A stretch of 49,627 bases of DNA from contig JAHJMO010000002.1 of assembly GCA_018821245.1 (NCBI GenBank), positions 73,231 through 122,857 on the forward strand. The letters are read 5' to 3'. The notes under the pieces are model-generated. The model did no database searches, was not told the origin of the DNA, and was given only the letters and a program-made list of their open reading frames with translations. The DNA is from Patescibacteria group bacterium (GTDB taxonomy: Bacteria > Patescibacteriota > Microgenomatia > UBA10105 > UBA927). Shown piece after piece: positions 23,308-31,771 of the stretch (positions within the stretch are counted from its first letter, which is position 1; the number at the start of each line of letters is the position of its first letter). The translations under genes and the position numbers were made by a program.

Positions 23308-24291
23308 TCACCGAAGATACGTGGAAATATTCTGTTCGTGCTCATCCAGGGTGCGCGCATAATGCGCTACCCCTTTTGGATCGTGTAAATAATACCAATA
23401 ATCCGTCTCTTGAGGGTAAATAACAGCCATGATAGACGCTAGTCCCGGATTGGCAATAGCCGCAGGAGGCAACTCAGGATGCGCATACGTATTGTACGGC
23501 GACTTGATCTTCTTGTCCTCGTCAGTAAGCTCTTTCTTCCACCATGTTTTATCGCTCTCCTGATATCCGAGCGCGTACTGCACGGTGGCATCTGCCTGAA
23601 GCGGCCAGCCTTCCTTCAAGCGCTTCAGGAGTATCCCGGCTATTACCGGGCGGTCCGCATCGGTCCTCCCCTCGCGCTCCACGATAGAAGCCATCGTAAT
23701 CACCTCGTCCAATGTCAACTCCAGGCGCGCCGCGTCCTGCCGCATCTTCTCGGTGACTTTGCGCTCAAACGTATCCCGCAAAATGCCTGCCACCGCAGAC
23801 GGAGAGGCGTCACGGGGAATAAGGTATGTATCCGGAAACATATACCCTTCACGTGCGTATTTCAAAAATTCTTTCTCCGGTATCGCAAGCTCACTGGCTA
23901 TTTTGGTCGCTACTTCTTCTACCCGCCACCCCTCAAGAGTTGTCAGCCACGCGTCCGCCAAACCATGGGTTAGCTCCAAAGCGATAGACTTGGCATCCAT
24001 TGCGCGCGTCAGGCGATAATCCCCTGCCTGAATGCTTTTTTCTATACCCAAAAGTTTGACGAGAATATAAAAACTCGTCGGACTCCCTATCAACCGTTGA
24101 CCGGCAAGGCGTGAAGCAATGCTTTTCACTCCTTCTCCGCGATTGATGGTAAATGATACAGGATCCGTATCGCGGGAATCGACAGAAGATATGCCATTGA
24201 CCCACCACATCCATCCTCCTGCGATGACCACTAATATCACCATCAGGAATATCCATAACCGTTTGCCTATGGTAGTTTTATTTGATCTCAT
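23308..24291 (-). CDS. mltG: Endolytic murein transglycosylase MltG (copy 2)
   Basis: 327 residues from ATG 24291, which overlaps the last codons of the zinc-ribbon gene (the frame also opens further upstream, less likely). One N-terminal helix (LWIFLMVILVVIAGGWMWWV), a LysM-like region (SFTINRGEGVKSIASRLAGQ), then the YceG domain with catalytic Glu in SIVEREGRTDADRP near residue 203 and SPYNTYAHPELPPAAI. It ends ISTYLR, then TGA, which matches where the other MltG ends and shows TGA is a stop here. Last gene of the alaS operon. Confidence 0.93.
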   Translation of the reverse strand: MRSNKTTIGKRLWIFLMVILVVIAGGWMWWVNGISSVDSRDTDPVSFTINRGEGVKSIASRLAGQRLIGSPTSFYILVKLLGIEKSIQAGDYRLTRAMDAKSIALELTHGLADAWLTTLEGWRVEEVATKIASELAIPEKEFLKYAREGYMFPDTYLIPRDASPSAVAGILRDTFERKVTEKMRQDAARLELTLDEVITMASIVEREGRTDADRPVIAGILLKRLKEGWPLQADATVQYALGYQESDKTWWKKELTDEDKKIKSPYNTYAHPELPPAAIANPGLASIMAVIYPQETDYWYYLHDPKGVAHYARTLDEHEQNISTYLR

Positions 24292-24469
24292 CAATCGTTG
24301 CCCGACGATACCTTTTCGCCTCACAGTCGTACATATATATGCGGCCGCAACTGCATGAGATGCGTATCATTCCTTTCCCGCTTTTTTGGGGAAGTTTCTT
24401 GCCGCATCCGACACATTTTCCCTGCAACAGAAGCCATGCCTGAACCGGAGCAATAATATTTTTAAACAT
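24278..24469 (-). CDS. Small zinc-ribbon protein
   Basis: 63 residues. Two Cys pairs, CVGCGKK and ISCSCGRIY, form a plausible zinc ribbon, with Arg/Lys-rich end (KRYRRATIDEIK). It starts 7 bases after the phosphorylase stop and overlaps the MltG start by 14 bases, indicating translational coupling. Function unknown; probably nucleic-acid or protein binding. Confidence 0.65.
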   Translation of the reverse strand: MFKNIIAPVQAWLLLQGKCVGCGKKLPQKSGKGMIRISCSCGRIYMYDCEAKRYRRATIDEIK

Positions 24470-24476
24470 ATTTGTA

Positions 24477-25736
24477 TTATTCTACGGTATACACCGGTAT
24501 ATTCTTTATCGTATCTTCCGCTTCCCTGAGTCTCCAACGGTCAGAACTGTAGACAGTACATAGTATATCATTTTTGTCCACTTTATCCTCAAGTTTGCGG
24601 TTGAGATACATCCCGGCGCGCTTATCCGTAGGGCACCCAAGGATTCTGCATACCACTGTAATCTGCTGGTTGTCGATGCGGCAGACCCGCCCGGATTTCA
24701 AAGCTTTTACCTCGCTTTTGTAGCGTGCGGGCTCAAGGTCTTTTGCCCTAACATGGGGATTGCCGCCTTGAGCTTTGATTATCTCGCGCATTTTCTCTAG
24801 CGCCCGTCCGGAAACAATGGCCTCCCGCGCCATCTCCTCTCCGTCAGCTTGTTTGGAGGCGTTGCTGTCGGCAAGACACAAAGAAAGAAGCCTGCCGGAA
24901 AGCCGTAGAGCCTTTGCTTCCAGCGCCAAAGGCCGATCAGGCGCCTGCTCCAAAACTTCAAAAACGTCGCGCGCTTCCAAGACTGGTCCGATGCCACGGC
25001 CTGCATTTTGCCTCGTTTCGTTTATGTCTACTGCTACCTTTATATGGAATCTTCCGGCTAGATATGTAAATTTTCCGGCAATCACGTCCGCGTCCTTGAA
25101 ATGCTGAATCTTCATCGTCGGCCCAACCGGTATATCCAAAACCACGTGTGTTGCGGCGGAAGCGACTTTCTTGGCCATGATGGAAACGATAATTTTGTCA
25201 AACGATTCAAAAGCCAACGGCTGCTCTATCTGAATAATCACGTCGTCAGCGGGAGCAAGACCCAAGTGCCCTCCCCAAACTACACATCCGCCGACTTTGT
25301 GCACAATCTGTTCTATCTGTCTGGGGGTAAATGTCACCGGCGCTACCACCTCCATGGTGTCAGCAGTACCGGCAGGCGATGTGATAGCCCGGGAAGAATT
25401 TTTGGGTATCCGAAAGCCGCAGGCGGCGATGATAGGAACCAAAATCATCGTCGTGCGTGTCCCGGCTACTCCGCCTGTAGAGTGTTTATCCGCTACAATC
25501 CCGTCAAAATGTAAACGGGGGCCGGTAGCTACCATCGCTTTCGTTAGAAAATAGAGCTCTTCATCATTAAATCCTTCTTTGAATCCTGCTGCTGCAAAGT
25601 ATGTTGTCAGTACTGGACCAAGCCGCTTATTGGAGATTTCGTCCATGATTGCAAAAATTTCGTTGTAGGAAAGGGATTTACCTACAAGTTTCTTTTTGAT
25701 GGCGTCGATAGCGGTCTGTCTTTCGTCTTTTCTCAT
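24477..25736 (-). CDS. deoA: AMP/thymidine phosphorylase (archaeal-type DeoA family)
   Basis: 419 residues. The DKHSTGGVAGTRTT phosphate-binding loop, SSRAITSPAGTADTMEV, KVGGCVVWGGHLGLAPADD and IMAKKVASAATHVVLDIPVG blocks match archaeal AMP phosphorylases more closely than bacterial pyrimidine phosphorylases. Such enzymes phosphorolyse AMP (or other NMPs) to ribose-1,5-bisphosphate, feeding the CPR nucleotide-salvage route that often ends in type II/III RuBisCO. The N-terminal 80-90 residue domain of archaeal enzymes is absent here. No RuBisCO or e2b2 isomerase lies in the window. Substrate (AMP versus nucleoside) is inferred. Confidence 0.88.
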   Translation of the reverse strand: MRKDERQTAIDAIKKKLVGKSLSYNEIFAIMDEISNKRLGPVLTTYFAAAGFKEGFNDEELYFLTKAMVATGPRLHFDGIVADKHSTGGVAGTRTTMILVPIIAACGFRIPKNSSRAITSPAGTADTMEVVAPVTFTPRQIEQIVHKVGGCVVWGGHLGLAPADDVIIQIEQPLAFESFDKIIVSIMAKKVASAATHVVLDIPVGPTMKIQHFKDADVIAGKFTYLAGRFHIKVAVDINETRQNAGRGIGPVLEARDVFEVLEQAPDRPLALEAKALRLSGRLLSLCLADSNASKQADGEEMAREAIVSGRALEKMREIIKAQGGNPHVRAKDLEPARYKSEVKALKSGRVCRIDNQQITVVCRILGCPTDKRAGMYLNRKLEDKVDKNDILCTVYSSDRWRLREAEDTIKNIPVYTVE

Positions 25737-25745
25737 ACAGTGGGA

Positions 25746-26465
25746 TTATATCTTCGCCAGCCTCGCCCGGACATTCAGCCTCTCCCAATATGTCCCGGGA
25801 GGAACACACGTTATAAGCGTCAGGTACGAATCGTCATACCGTTGCTCCAACGGCGAGAGGTCTGTAGGTTTTGTAACAATCATTTCTTCCACCACATACC
25901 GGTATTGCATGCCGTCGTAGGTCACGAAGATTTCATCACCGATAGTTAAAGTAGGAAGCGTGGAAAAAATAGATTTATAATTTTTGGGGTTATAAAATTG
26001 AGGCAAAGCGGAATGACCAAATATGACGGCGCTCCCGTAATCCCCTGGTAATCCGGTACCACCGTAATGCACGAGGCCTTTAGCTAAATCATCACCGGAA
26101 ATGACTACAGTAGCATCGTTAATCTTGAGCTTGGGTATAGAAAGCATATAGCTGTTGACGGGCGTTACTACTTTCTTCTGCGGACTTGCCGGAAACCACA
26201 CGTTGGCGTTACTGTAATCTACGGCTTCTGCGCCGGGGGCGGCCAAAGCCACGGGAGAAAAAATCGCGGCGTGATTGGGGGCTTTTGCATCCTCTACCGG
26301 ACTTAGTATTCCCGCATAAAACGCGTCTCTTGCTATGGTGAAAGAAAAAATCGGCCACGCTGTCCAGACCAAAACCACAACACCCAAACCCATAGAAACA
26401 TATGAAATAATGGCAGGAACCACAAATGTGCGCTTGGGATACGCTTTGACATAACGATACTGCAT
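25746..26465 (-). CDS. Sortase
   Basis: 239 residues. N-terminal membrane helix (VPAIISYVSMGLGVVVLVWTA), then the sortase barrel: catalytic His in VIFGHSALP (about 150), Cys in LTLITCVPPGT (about 218) and Arg in ERLNVRARL. It anchors or polymerises exported proteins on the cell surface. Class cannot be fixed, though the TCVPPGTYWERL end resembles class D/E-type enzymes. Adjacent genes do not encode an obvious LPXTG substrate; the upstream actin/baseplate-J-like protein is a possible functional partner. 12 bases follow the upstream gene's stop. Confidence 0.9.
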   Translation of the reverse strand: MQYRYVKAYPKRTFVVPAIISYVSMGLGVVVLVWTAWPIFSFTIARDAFYAGILSPVEDAKAPNHAAIFSPVALAAPGAEAVDYSNANVWFPASPQKKVVTPVNSYMLSIPKLKINDATVVISGDDLAKGLVHYGGTGLPGDYGSAVIFGHSALPQFYNPKNYKSIFSTLPTLTIGDEIFVTYDGMQYRYVVEEMIVTKPTDLSPLEQRYDDSYLTLITCVPPGTYWERLNVRARLAKI

Positions 26466-26477
26466 AGATAGTTTTCC

Positions 26478-28697
26478 TTATTGTTCGCTCACTGATATGG
26501 ATATGTTGCCTGAACGCATAGGCAGCCGGCTTTTCCACCAGGACCACCGGAACAAATACTCCACTCCGACGATACCATTTTTATCTTTTAGCTCTGTTGT
26601 TACTTGACTAAGAGTCTTGCCGGCAATCTTATGTTGAAGCGCCGCCGTATCCACAATAGGCACGGCAACACTTCGTAGTGTCACATCAAGCATGATCGCT
26701 GAGTCTTTTTTCTTTGTCTGTTTAGCAATCACAACGTCAACAACGGTCCGTCCTGTGGAAAATTCGTACCCTTCCGGTATTTGATCTTGAAAAAGCGCAG
26801 TTAATAGGCTTTTACTGTCTTCTTCCTTATACGTTATGCCGGACACAATAAGTGTCATTTTTCCGGTTATAGCCTGTGCCTCCTGGTCAATCTCTTTGTC
26901 TATTGTCTTTTCTGATGCACTTGTTTCTATGGTGCTATCAATAAGCTTTTGCCCGCCTCCCAGACTCCCTGCCAGTTCTTCTTTGGCTTTTTTCACCAGG
27001 TCATCCGTCAACGCTTTAAAAACGGCGTCTGAATCCGCCCGTGATACGACCGTAACTTCACGGCTGGTGCCGCCGGTCAGAGCTTCTGCGTTACGCGCAA
27101 TAGCCACGTCGCTAGAAACATCTTTCAGTGTAAATTCCGTGTTTGCAGGTATGTTGCTCTGGCTTCCAACGGCTGCGGCAGTGATGCCAGCGTCCGCTTT
27201 GCCAAACGTCTTCGTTTCGCTTAATACTGACCCTGTCACGCTGGCCGAGGCTACTTGCACGTCTGCGTCCAATGTAAACTGGAGAGATCCGGCAGACAGT
27301 ACTGTCCCTTTTTTCCATAGCCGGGTTGTTGTTGACTTGTTATACATCGCTACTGTTCCTTTGGCCGGATCTCCCACGTTTTTTTTGCCGCTCACCGCAA
27401 GAGTTTTTTCGCCACTTACGGATTGTTCTACTCTGGAACCCGGTATTATCCGGCTTTCTGCGTCCACGGAGGACGCTTTTGGGTCTACGGTCAAAACCGC
27501 TTTCTGTTCGATTTGTTTCGGAGAAACCAATACAGTAACATATGCTTTCGGTAAAGCCCAATAGAGAATTCCGGCGATGACTATGATACCCAGCGCAGCA
27601 ATAAAAGCTATGCTCTTGCCGCCGGAAAACATCGTTTTCAGCCGCGTGACAGCACTTGACAAAATTGCCATCAATTGGACTTTCGGCACATGTAGCGCTA
27701 ACATGCTTGTGGATATCTCTTTAGGTTTTTCAGGTTGCTTTTCTAATATATCGTCTTTCTCAAATCCCAAAGCTTCAGGCTCAACCATCACGACGTTAGG
27801 CTCTTCTTCAATAGGATGCTCCTCCTCTTGCTCCTCCTTCTGTATCTCTTTTTCCTCCCTGCCGGACGCGGGCTCAACCATGGTGGGTTTTTCTGCCTGC
27901 TTGTCCGCCGGCTTATCCGCCTCCTCTTCCTTCATTTCGGATGCCAACTCGCCGCAAGCTGCGTAACAAACGGCTCCGGCGGGGAAATCGTCCGGAAGTA
28001 TTTCGATTTTCGGAAAATGCAGAAAATTTGCTCTTGTCGTCCATGGATGATTAAGGAGAAGCGACTTTACTTCTTCTACCGTTTTTTCACCAGTACCGTA
28101 CAAAAGAATTCGGGAAGGGAGTACGTCGTGATCCTGAAATGCCAGCAGGATTTTTTCAACCTTCTCCACTAACTCCTCATCTCGGGGAATAACCTTCTGT
28201 CCGGTCAATACTCCAACGCGGTACAGGCTAATCGTTAGCGTGGTGCCTGACACGCTCATCAAAATAACGCTTGCCGGCACTCCGTCTTCACGTTTCAACA
28301 TATACGCAATAGCTTGGTGAACCGGCACGAATCCCACCGGCTTGAGTTCCAACTTTCTCGTCAGTTCTCTTATATGAGGGGCAACTGATGTTTGGATATC
28401 ACATTCTTCCGTCAAGTACGCTGCCGGTAGCCCAAGGACAACTTTGCTGATCGGAGCGGAGGCGGAAGATTTATCTTCAACGTCTGCCAGTGCGCGGTCC
28501 GTCATCTTGGTTCTTTCGTCCCAAGAATCTTCAGACACTGCTTTTGAGGTATAGGCCACAAGATGGGGTTTGCCGGATGTCTTCGGATACCAGGAGGCCA
28601 ATGACACAGATTCCTCATCCAAAAGAAGAGACAGGAAAAACTCCTGTTTCTCAGGCTTCGGCCAAATGAGCTTTGCGATGATATCGGGCAGCTTCAT
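26478..28697 (-). CDS. Actin-like / baseplate-J-like transmembrane fusion protein
   Basis: 739 residues. Residues 1-230 resemble a PilM/FtsA-type ASKHA domain (EEFFLSLLLDEESVSLASW-like start, GLPAAYLTEECDI, SVSGTTLTISLYR, then LLYGTGEKTVEEVKSLL). A Lys/Glu-rich linker (about 240-340) precedes one membrane helix (IAFIAALGIIVIAGILYWAL, about 360-380). The outer part has GTVAMYNKSTTTRLWKKGT, SLQFTLDADVQVASAS and SNIPANTEFTLKD, typical of baseplate-J-like domains. This is a cytoplasmic-to-surface protein, perhaps part of a CPR pilus or injection apparatus. It starts one base after the alaS stop and precedes the sortase. Function is inferred from domains only. Confidence 0.7.
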   Translation of the reverse strand: MKLPDIIAKLIWPKPEKQEFFLSLLLDEESVSLASWYPKTSGKPHLVAYTSKAVSEDSWDERTKMTDRALADVEDKSSASAPISKVVLGLPAAYLTEECDIQTSVAPHIRELTRKLELKPVGFVPVHQAIAYMLKREDGVPASVILMSVSGTTLTISLYRVGVLTGQKVIPRDEELVEKVEKILLAFQDHDVLPSRILLYGTGEKTVEEVKSLLLNHPWTTRANFLHFPKIEILPDDFPAGAVCYAACGELASEMKEEEADKPADKQAEKPTMVEPASGREEKEIQKEEQEEEHPIEEEPNVVMVEPEALGFEKDDILEKQPEKPKEISTSMLALHVPKVQLMAILSSAVTRLKTMFSGGKSIAFIAALGIIVIAGILYWALPKAYVTVLVSPKQIEQKAVLTVDPKASSVDAESRIIPGSRVEQSVSGEKTLAVSGKKNVGDPAKGTVAMYNKSTTTRLWKKGTVLSAGSLQFTLDADVQVASASVTGSVLSETKTFGKADAGITAAAVGSQSNIPANTEFTLKDVSSDVAIARNAEALTGGTSREVTVVSRADSDAVFKALTDDLVKKAKEELAGSLGGGQKLIDSTIETSASEKTIDKEIDQEAQAITGKMTLIVSGITYKEEDSKSLLTALFQDQIPEGYEFSTGRTVVDVVIAKQTKKKDSAIMLDVTLRSVAVPIVDTAALQHKIAGKTLSQVTTELKDKNGIVGVEYLFRWSWWKSRLPMRSGNISISVSEQ

Positions 28698-28698
28698 A

Positions 28699-30618
28699 TT
28701 ACTCTAATGTGGCGTATATTCTTCGGATCCCGGCCCCGGCTGACTCCTCTTTTTTTATTGTAAAGTGCCCTAAGACTCCTGTAAAGCGAACATGTGGGCC
28801 GCCACAAAATTCTGCGGAAACATAATCGGAGGGCTTGGCTTTCTCCGACTCAACATCACCGGACAACCCAATGATGTGAACACTCACCCGATCCGGATAC
28901 TTTTGTCCGAATTCCATCTGTGCGCCGATTTTTTCCGCGACTCCCTTATCCATCCCGACTATGGTAACCGGCACATTCGCTTTGATTTTTTCGTTTACGA
29001 ATAACTCGATATTGGATAATTCATCACCAGTGAGCTTCCTTGAATAATTGAAGTCCATCCGCAGCCTTTCGCCTGTTATGTTGCTGCCGCGCTGACGGAT
29101 AGAGGGATCAATCATCTTTTGAAGAGCGGCAAGCATGAGGTGGTGCGCTGTGTGCAGTTTCGTCGTTTGCTCACTGTGATCAGCGAGCCCGCCTTTAAAT
29201 AATTTCGCCGCGGTTGCTCTTGAAAGGCGTTGGTGATTCTCGTAAACTTCTTCGAATTTTTTTTTGTCGAGAATTTTTCCTCGCTCACGAAACAATTCCT
29301 CCGTTATCTCGTAAGGAAATCCGAATGATTGAAACAGATTGAAAGCATTCAATTCATTCAATTGATCTTCACCTAGCTTCTCAAACTCTCTCAATCCACG
29401 TTCCAATGACTTCCCAAACCGCACGGCTTCCTCTTTTATAATGATCTTTATCTCGGCTGCCTTTTTGGAAACTTCCGGATAGGCGTCTTTGTAAATTTCT
29501 GCTACCGGCAAAACGAGATCGCCAAGCTTGGAAACATCCGTGCCCAACCCCAGGGGTTGAGCGTAGAGAATCGCGCGCCGAATCAGCCGACGAAGGACAT
29601 AGCCTTGCGTCTTATTGGAGGGAAGGACGCCATCCGTCATCATCATGACGGATCCTCGTAAGTGATCGGCGATAATCCGCATTGCCCGATCAATTTCCGA
29701 GTCTTCTTCATATTTTTTCTTCATCAAATTTTCAAGAATATTAATAATACCTCTAAAACTATCAGTTTTAAAAATATCTGGTGTACCATTCACCACAGCA
29801 TTCAGCCGTTCTAACCCTCCACCAAAATCTACATTCTTTTGCGGTAATTCTATTAAGCTTCCGTCATCTTGCTTCTGGTATTGCATGAAAACAGAATTGC
29901 CTATCTCCATAAATCGGCCGCACTGGCAATTTGGGTGGCACGGTTTGTTTTTATACGCCGACCGATCGTGCAGGTTCAACTCCTCGCCGAAGTCATGAAA
30001 TACCTCGCTGTCCGGCCCACCCGGCTCGCCCGGCGGCATCTTCTCCGGCTCTCCGCTCCTGCTCCACCAATTTTTGCTTGCTGGATAACTAAAAATTCTT
30101 ATGCCTTCGGGTGACGTAGGATACCCATCTCTCGCGTCAATTCCGACTTCGGAAAAAATTTGTTTCCATATGGCTATTGTTTCAACATCCGGAGTTAATG
30201 GTTGAGCTAAATTATTTCGCCATGCTTTCATCCGTTTATCACCATCGAAAACAGAAACATAAAGTCTCTTTGGGTTAAGTTCTAACTCTTTCGTCAAAAA
30301 TTCAAAAAACCACGGGAGTTGTTCTTTCTTGAAGTAGTCGCCGAGCGACCAATTGCCCAGCATCTCGAAAAATGTAGTATGAGAGGTATCTCCCACCTCA
30401 TCGATATCAGCGGCTCGGAACGATTTTTGGCTGTTGACCAAGCGTTTGCCGGAAGGATGCGGCTGACCCAACAAATACGGGATCAAGGGCTGCATGCCGC
30501 ATGAAGTAAACAGAGTTGTAGGGTCGTTGACCGGCACAATCGGAGAGGAAGGAATCACCGCATGTCCGCGCGCCTGAAAAAATGCAAGGTATTTTTTGCG
30601 GATTTCATTTGAGGTCAT
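28699..30618 (-). CDS. alaS: Alanyl-tRNA synthetase, short form
   Basis: 639 residues (E. coli 875). Class II motif 1-3 region is intact: MTSNEIRKKYLAFFQARGHA start, FTSCGMQPLIPYLLG and NSQKSFRAADIDEVGDTSH, GNWSLGDYF, NVDFGGGLERL. The editing domain keeps its zinc-type residues, HTAHH and CGGPH. The protein ends shortly after the editing site (GIRRIYATLE), so the C-Ala oligomerisation domain is missing, as known for CPR enzymes. Leaderless promoter: TGATATAAT ends 8 nt before the ATG. First gene of an operon reaching mltG copy 2. Confidence 0.96.
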   Translation of the reverse strand: MTSNEIRKKYLAFFQARGHAVIPSSPIVPVNDPTTLFTSCGMQPLIPYLLGQPHPSGKRLVNSQKSFRAADIDEVGDTSHTTFFEMLGNWSLGDYFKKEQLPWFFEFLTKELELNPKRLYVSVFDGDKRMKAWRNNLAQPLTPDVETIAIWKQIFSEVGIDARDGYPTSPEGIRIFSYPASKNWWSRSGEPEKMPPGEPGGPDSEVFHDFGEELNLHDRSAYKNKPCHPNCQCGRFMEIGNSVFMQYQKQDDGSLIELPQKNVDFGGGLERLNAVVNGTPDIFKTDSFRGIINILENLMKKKYEEDSEIDRAMRIIADHLRGSVMMMTDGVLPSNKTQGYVLRRLIRRAILYAQPLGLGTDVSKLGDLVLPVAEIYKDAYPEVSKKAAEIKIIIKEEAVRFGKSLERGLREFEKLGEDQLNELNAFNLFQSFGFPYEITEELFRERGKILDKKKFEEVYENHQRLSRATAAKLFKGGLADHSEQTTKLHTAHHLMLAALQKMIDPSIRQRGSNITGERLRMDFNYSRKLTGDELSNIELFVNEKIKANVPVTIVGMDKGVAEKIGAQMEFGQKYPDRVSVHIIGLSGDVESEKAKPSDYVSAEFCGGPHVRFTGVLGHFTIKKEESAGAGIRRIYATLE

Positions 30619-30626
30619 ATAGACGA

Positions 30627-30635
30627 ATTATATCA
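30627..30635 (-). promoter_or_regulatory. alaS extended -10 box
   Basis: TGATATAAT on the minus strand (TATAAT is the complement of 30627-30632), 8 nt before the start codon; the message is probably leaderless. Confidence 0.65.
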
Positions 30636-30701
30636 CCTTGCGGGAGCACGAATGTAAATACTACGACTGGCTTATCAAAGAACTCCAACCATAATAGTCC
30701 T

Positions 30702-30740
30702 GATAATATATTATCGTGTTAATATATTAACATGTTAACA
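30702..30740. repeat. Cluster of perfect AT-rich palindromes at the truB 3' end
   Basis: Three perfect palindromes in 39 bases: GATAATATATTATC (30702-30715), TGTTAATATATTAACA (30717-30732), TGTTAACA (30733-30740). They overlap the truB stop and lie 70 bases upstream of the alaS promoter. Confidence 0.7.
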
Positions 30741-31376
30741 CGCTAATATGTCCGGTTTAATAGCGTCGTGTATGGTAAAATCTCCTACTCGTGTCCGCTC
30801 AAGGCTTGCTAAATATCCGCCAACACCAAGCGCCCCTCCAATGTCACGTGCAAGTGCCCGAATATAGACACCGGGGCCTGTGACGACACGCAGCCGCAAT
30901 AGAGGCCACGAATATTCGATAATTTCTATTTCCTTTATCAACACTTTGCGGGGTTTAAGTTCTACTTCTTTCCCTTTTCGTGCGTATTTATACGCTTCCT
31001 TTCCATCTACTTTCACCGCACTGTAAACCGGCGGCACCTGTGAAATAACGCCGCTGAATTGTTTTATTTTTCTTTGTATTGTTTCGACGTTCGACATTCG
31101 ACATTCGACATTTCTTTTCTCTCCTTCCTCATCGTCAGTCGTGCTCGTTGCCCCAAGCTTGATTGTTGCGATGTATTCCTTCTCTTTCCCAACAATCAAA
31201 GAAAGCTTTTTGGTCGCCTCACGACCAATACCCACGACCAATACCCCGCTTGCCAACGGATCCAGCGTCCCTGCATGCCCTACGCGCTTTTCACCGGTTA
31301 TCCGGCGTACAACATTGACGATGTCATGCGATGTAGGGCCCTTGGGTTTATAGACGGCAACGATTCCCTGCAACAT
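30735..31376 (-). CDS. truB: tRNA pseudouridine-55 synthase
   Basis: 213 residues from ATG 31376 (MLQGIVAVYKPKGPTSHDIV), chosen because TATAAT (complement of 31386-31391) is 9 nt upstream. The catalytic Asp motif GHAGTLDPLASGVL is present, as are VPPVYSAVKVDGKEAYKYAR and the C-terminal VYIRALARDIG. TruB makes pseudouridine 55 in tRNA T-arms. In the loop after GATSTTDDEEGE there is an extra segment KRNVECRMSNVET encoded by a tandem 7-bp DNA repeat (31084-31111). It is located away from nusA-infB, with which truB is often clustered. Confidence 0.95.
   Translation of the reverse strand: MLQGIVAVYKPKGPTSHDIVNVVRRITGEKRVGHAGTLDPLASGVLVVGIGREATKKLSLIVGKEKEYIATIKLGATSTTDDEEGEKRNVECRMSNVETIQRKIKQFSGVISQVPPVYSAVKVDGKEAYKYARKGKEVELKPRKVLIKEIEIIEYSWPLLRLRVVTGPGVYIRALARDIGGALGVGGYLASLERTRVGDFTIHDAIKPDILAC
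31084..31111. repeat. Tandem 7-bp repeat inside truB
   Basis: TCGACGT followed by three copies of TCGACAT. Because 7 is not a multiple of 3, the repeat is read in successive frames and encodes part of NVECRMS-NVE, a 7-residue period, on the minus strand. Confidence 0.85.
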
Positions 31377-31463
31377 ACTCCAAGCATTATACAAGACATG
31401 ATAAGCGAAAATCCTCGAAGCTGCCAAAAAAACCGGAGAGGTCAACTAAAGCTCTGATCGAGC

Positions 31464-31492
31464 TTGACTGTTTGTACAGAATATTGTACAAT
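31464..31492 (+). promoter_or_regulatory. Promoter and TGTACA operator of the Phd/RelE-type pair
   Basis: TTGACT (31464-31469), 17-bp spacer, TACAAT (31487-31492), with the ATG 8 bases on (leaderless). Two TGTACA hexamers (31473-31478 and 31485-31490) are 12 bp apart centre to centre, forming TTGTACA-N6-TGTACAA. YefM-YoeB type repressors bind paired TGTACA hexamers, so this is a likely autoregulatory operator over the -10 box. Confidence 0.8.
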
Positions 31493-31500
31493 ATTTTTCA

Positions 31501-31765
31501 TATGAATACACTCGCTATTTCTGATGTCAGAGCAAATTTACCTTCCTTAGTCGACAAGGTAGATAAATATATGGATCGCATCCTTATCACAGTAAACGGT
31601 AAACCAAAAGCCGCAATGCTCAGCATGAAAGAACTTGAGGCGCTTGAGGAAACTGCTGAAATTCTTACTATCCCCGGGGCTTTAGAATCAATCAAGAAGG
31701 GCGTCGATGATGTGAAAAGAGGCCGTCTCATTTCTTTCTCCGAATTAAAAAAGAAATACAAATAA
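31501..31765 (+). CDS. Phd/YefM-family antitoxin
   Basis: 87 residues from ATG 31501. The N-terminus MNTLAISDVRANLPSLVDKV and ILITVNGKPKAAMLSMKELE match Phd/YefM antitoxins, with a helical acidic C-terminus (LESIKKGVDDVKRGRLISFS) that would bind the toxin. The toxin gene starts 6 bases after the stop. Its operator carries paired TGTACA hexamers, matching YefM. Confidence 0.9.
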
Positions 31766-31771
31766 CCCCTT

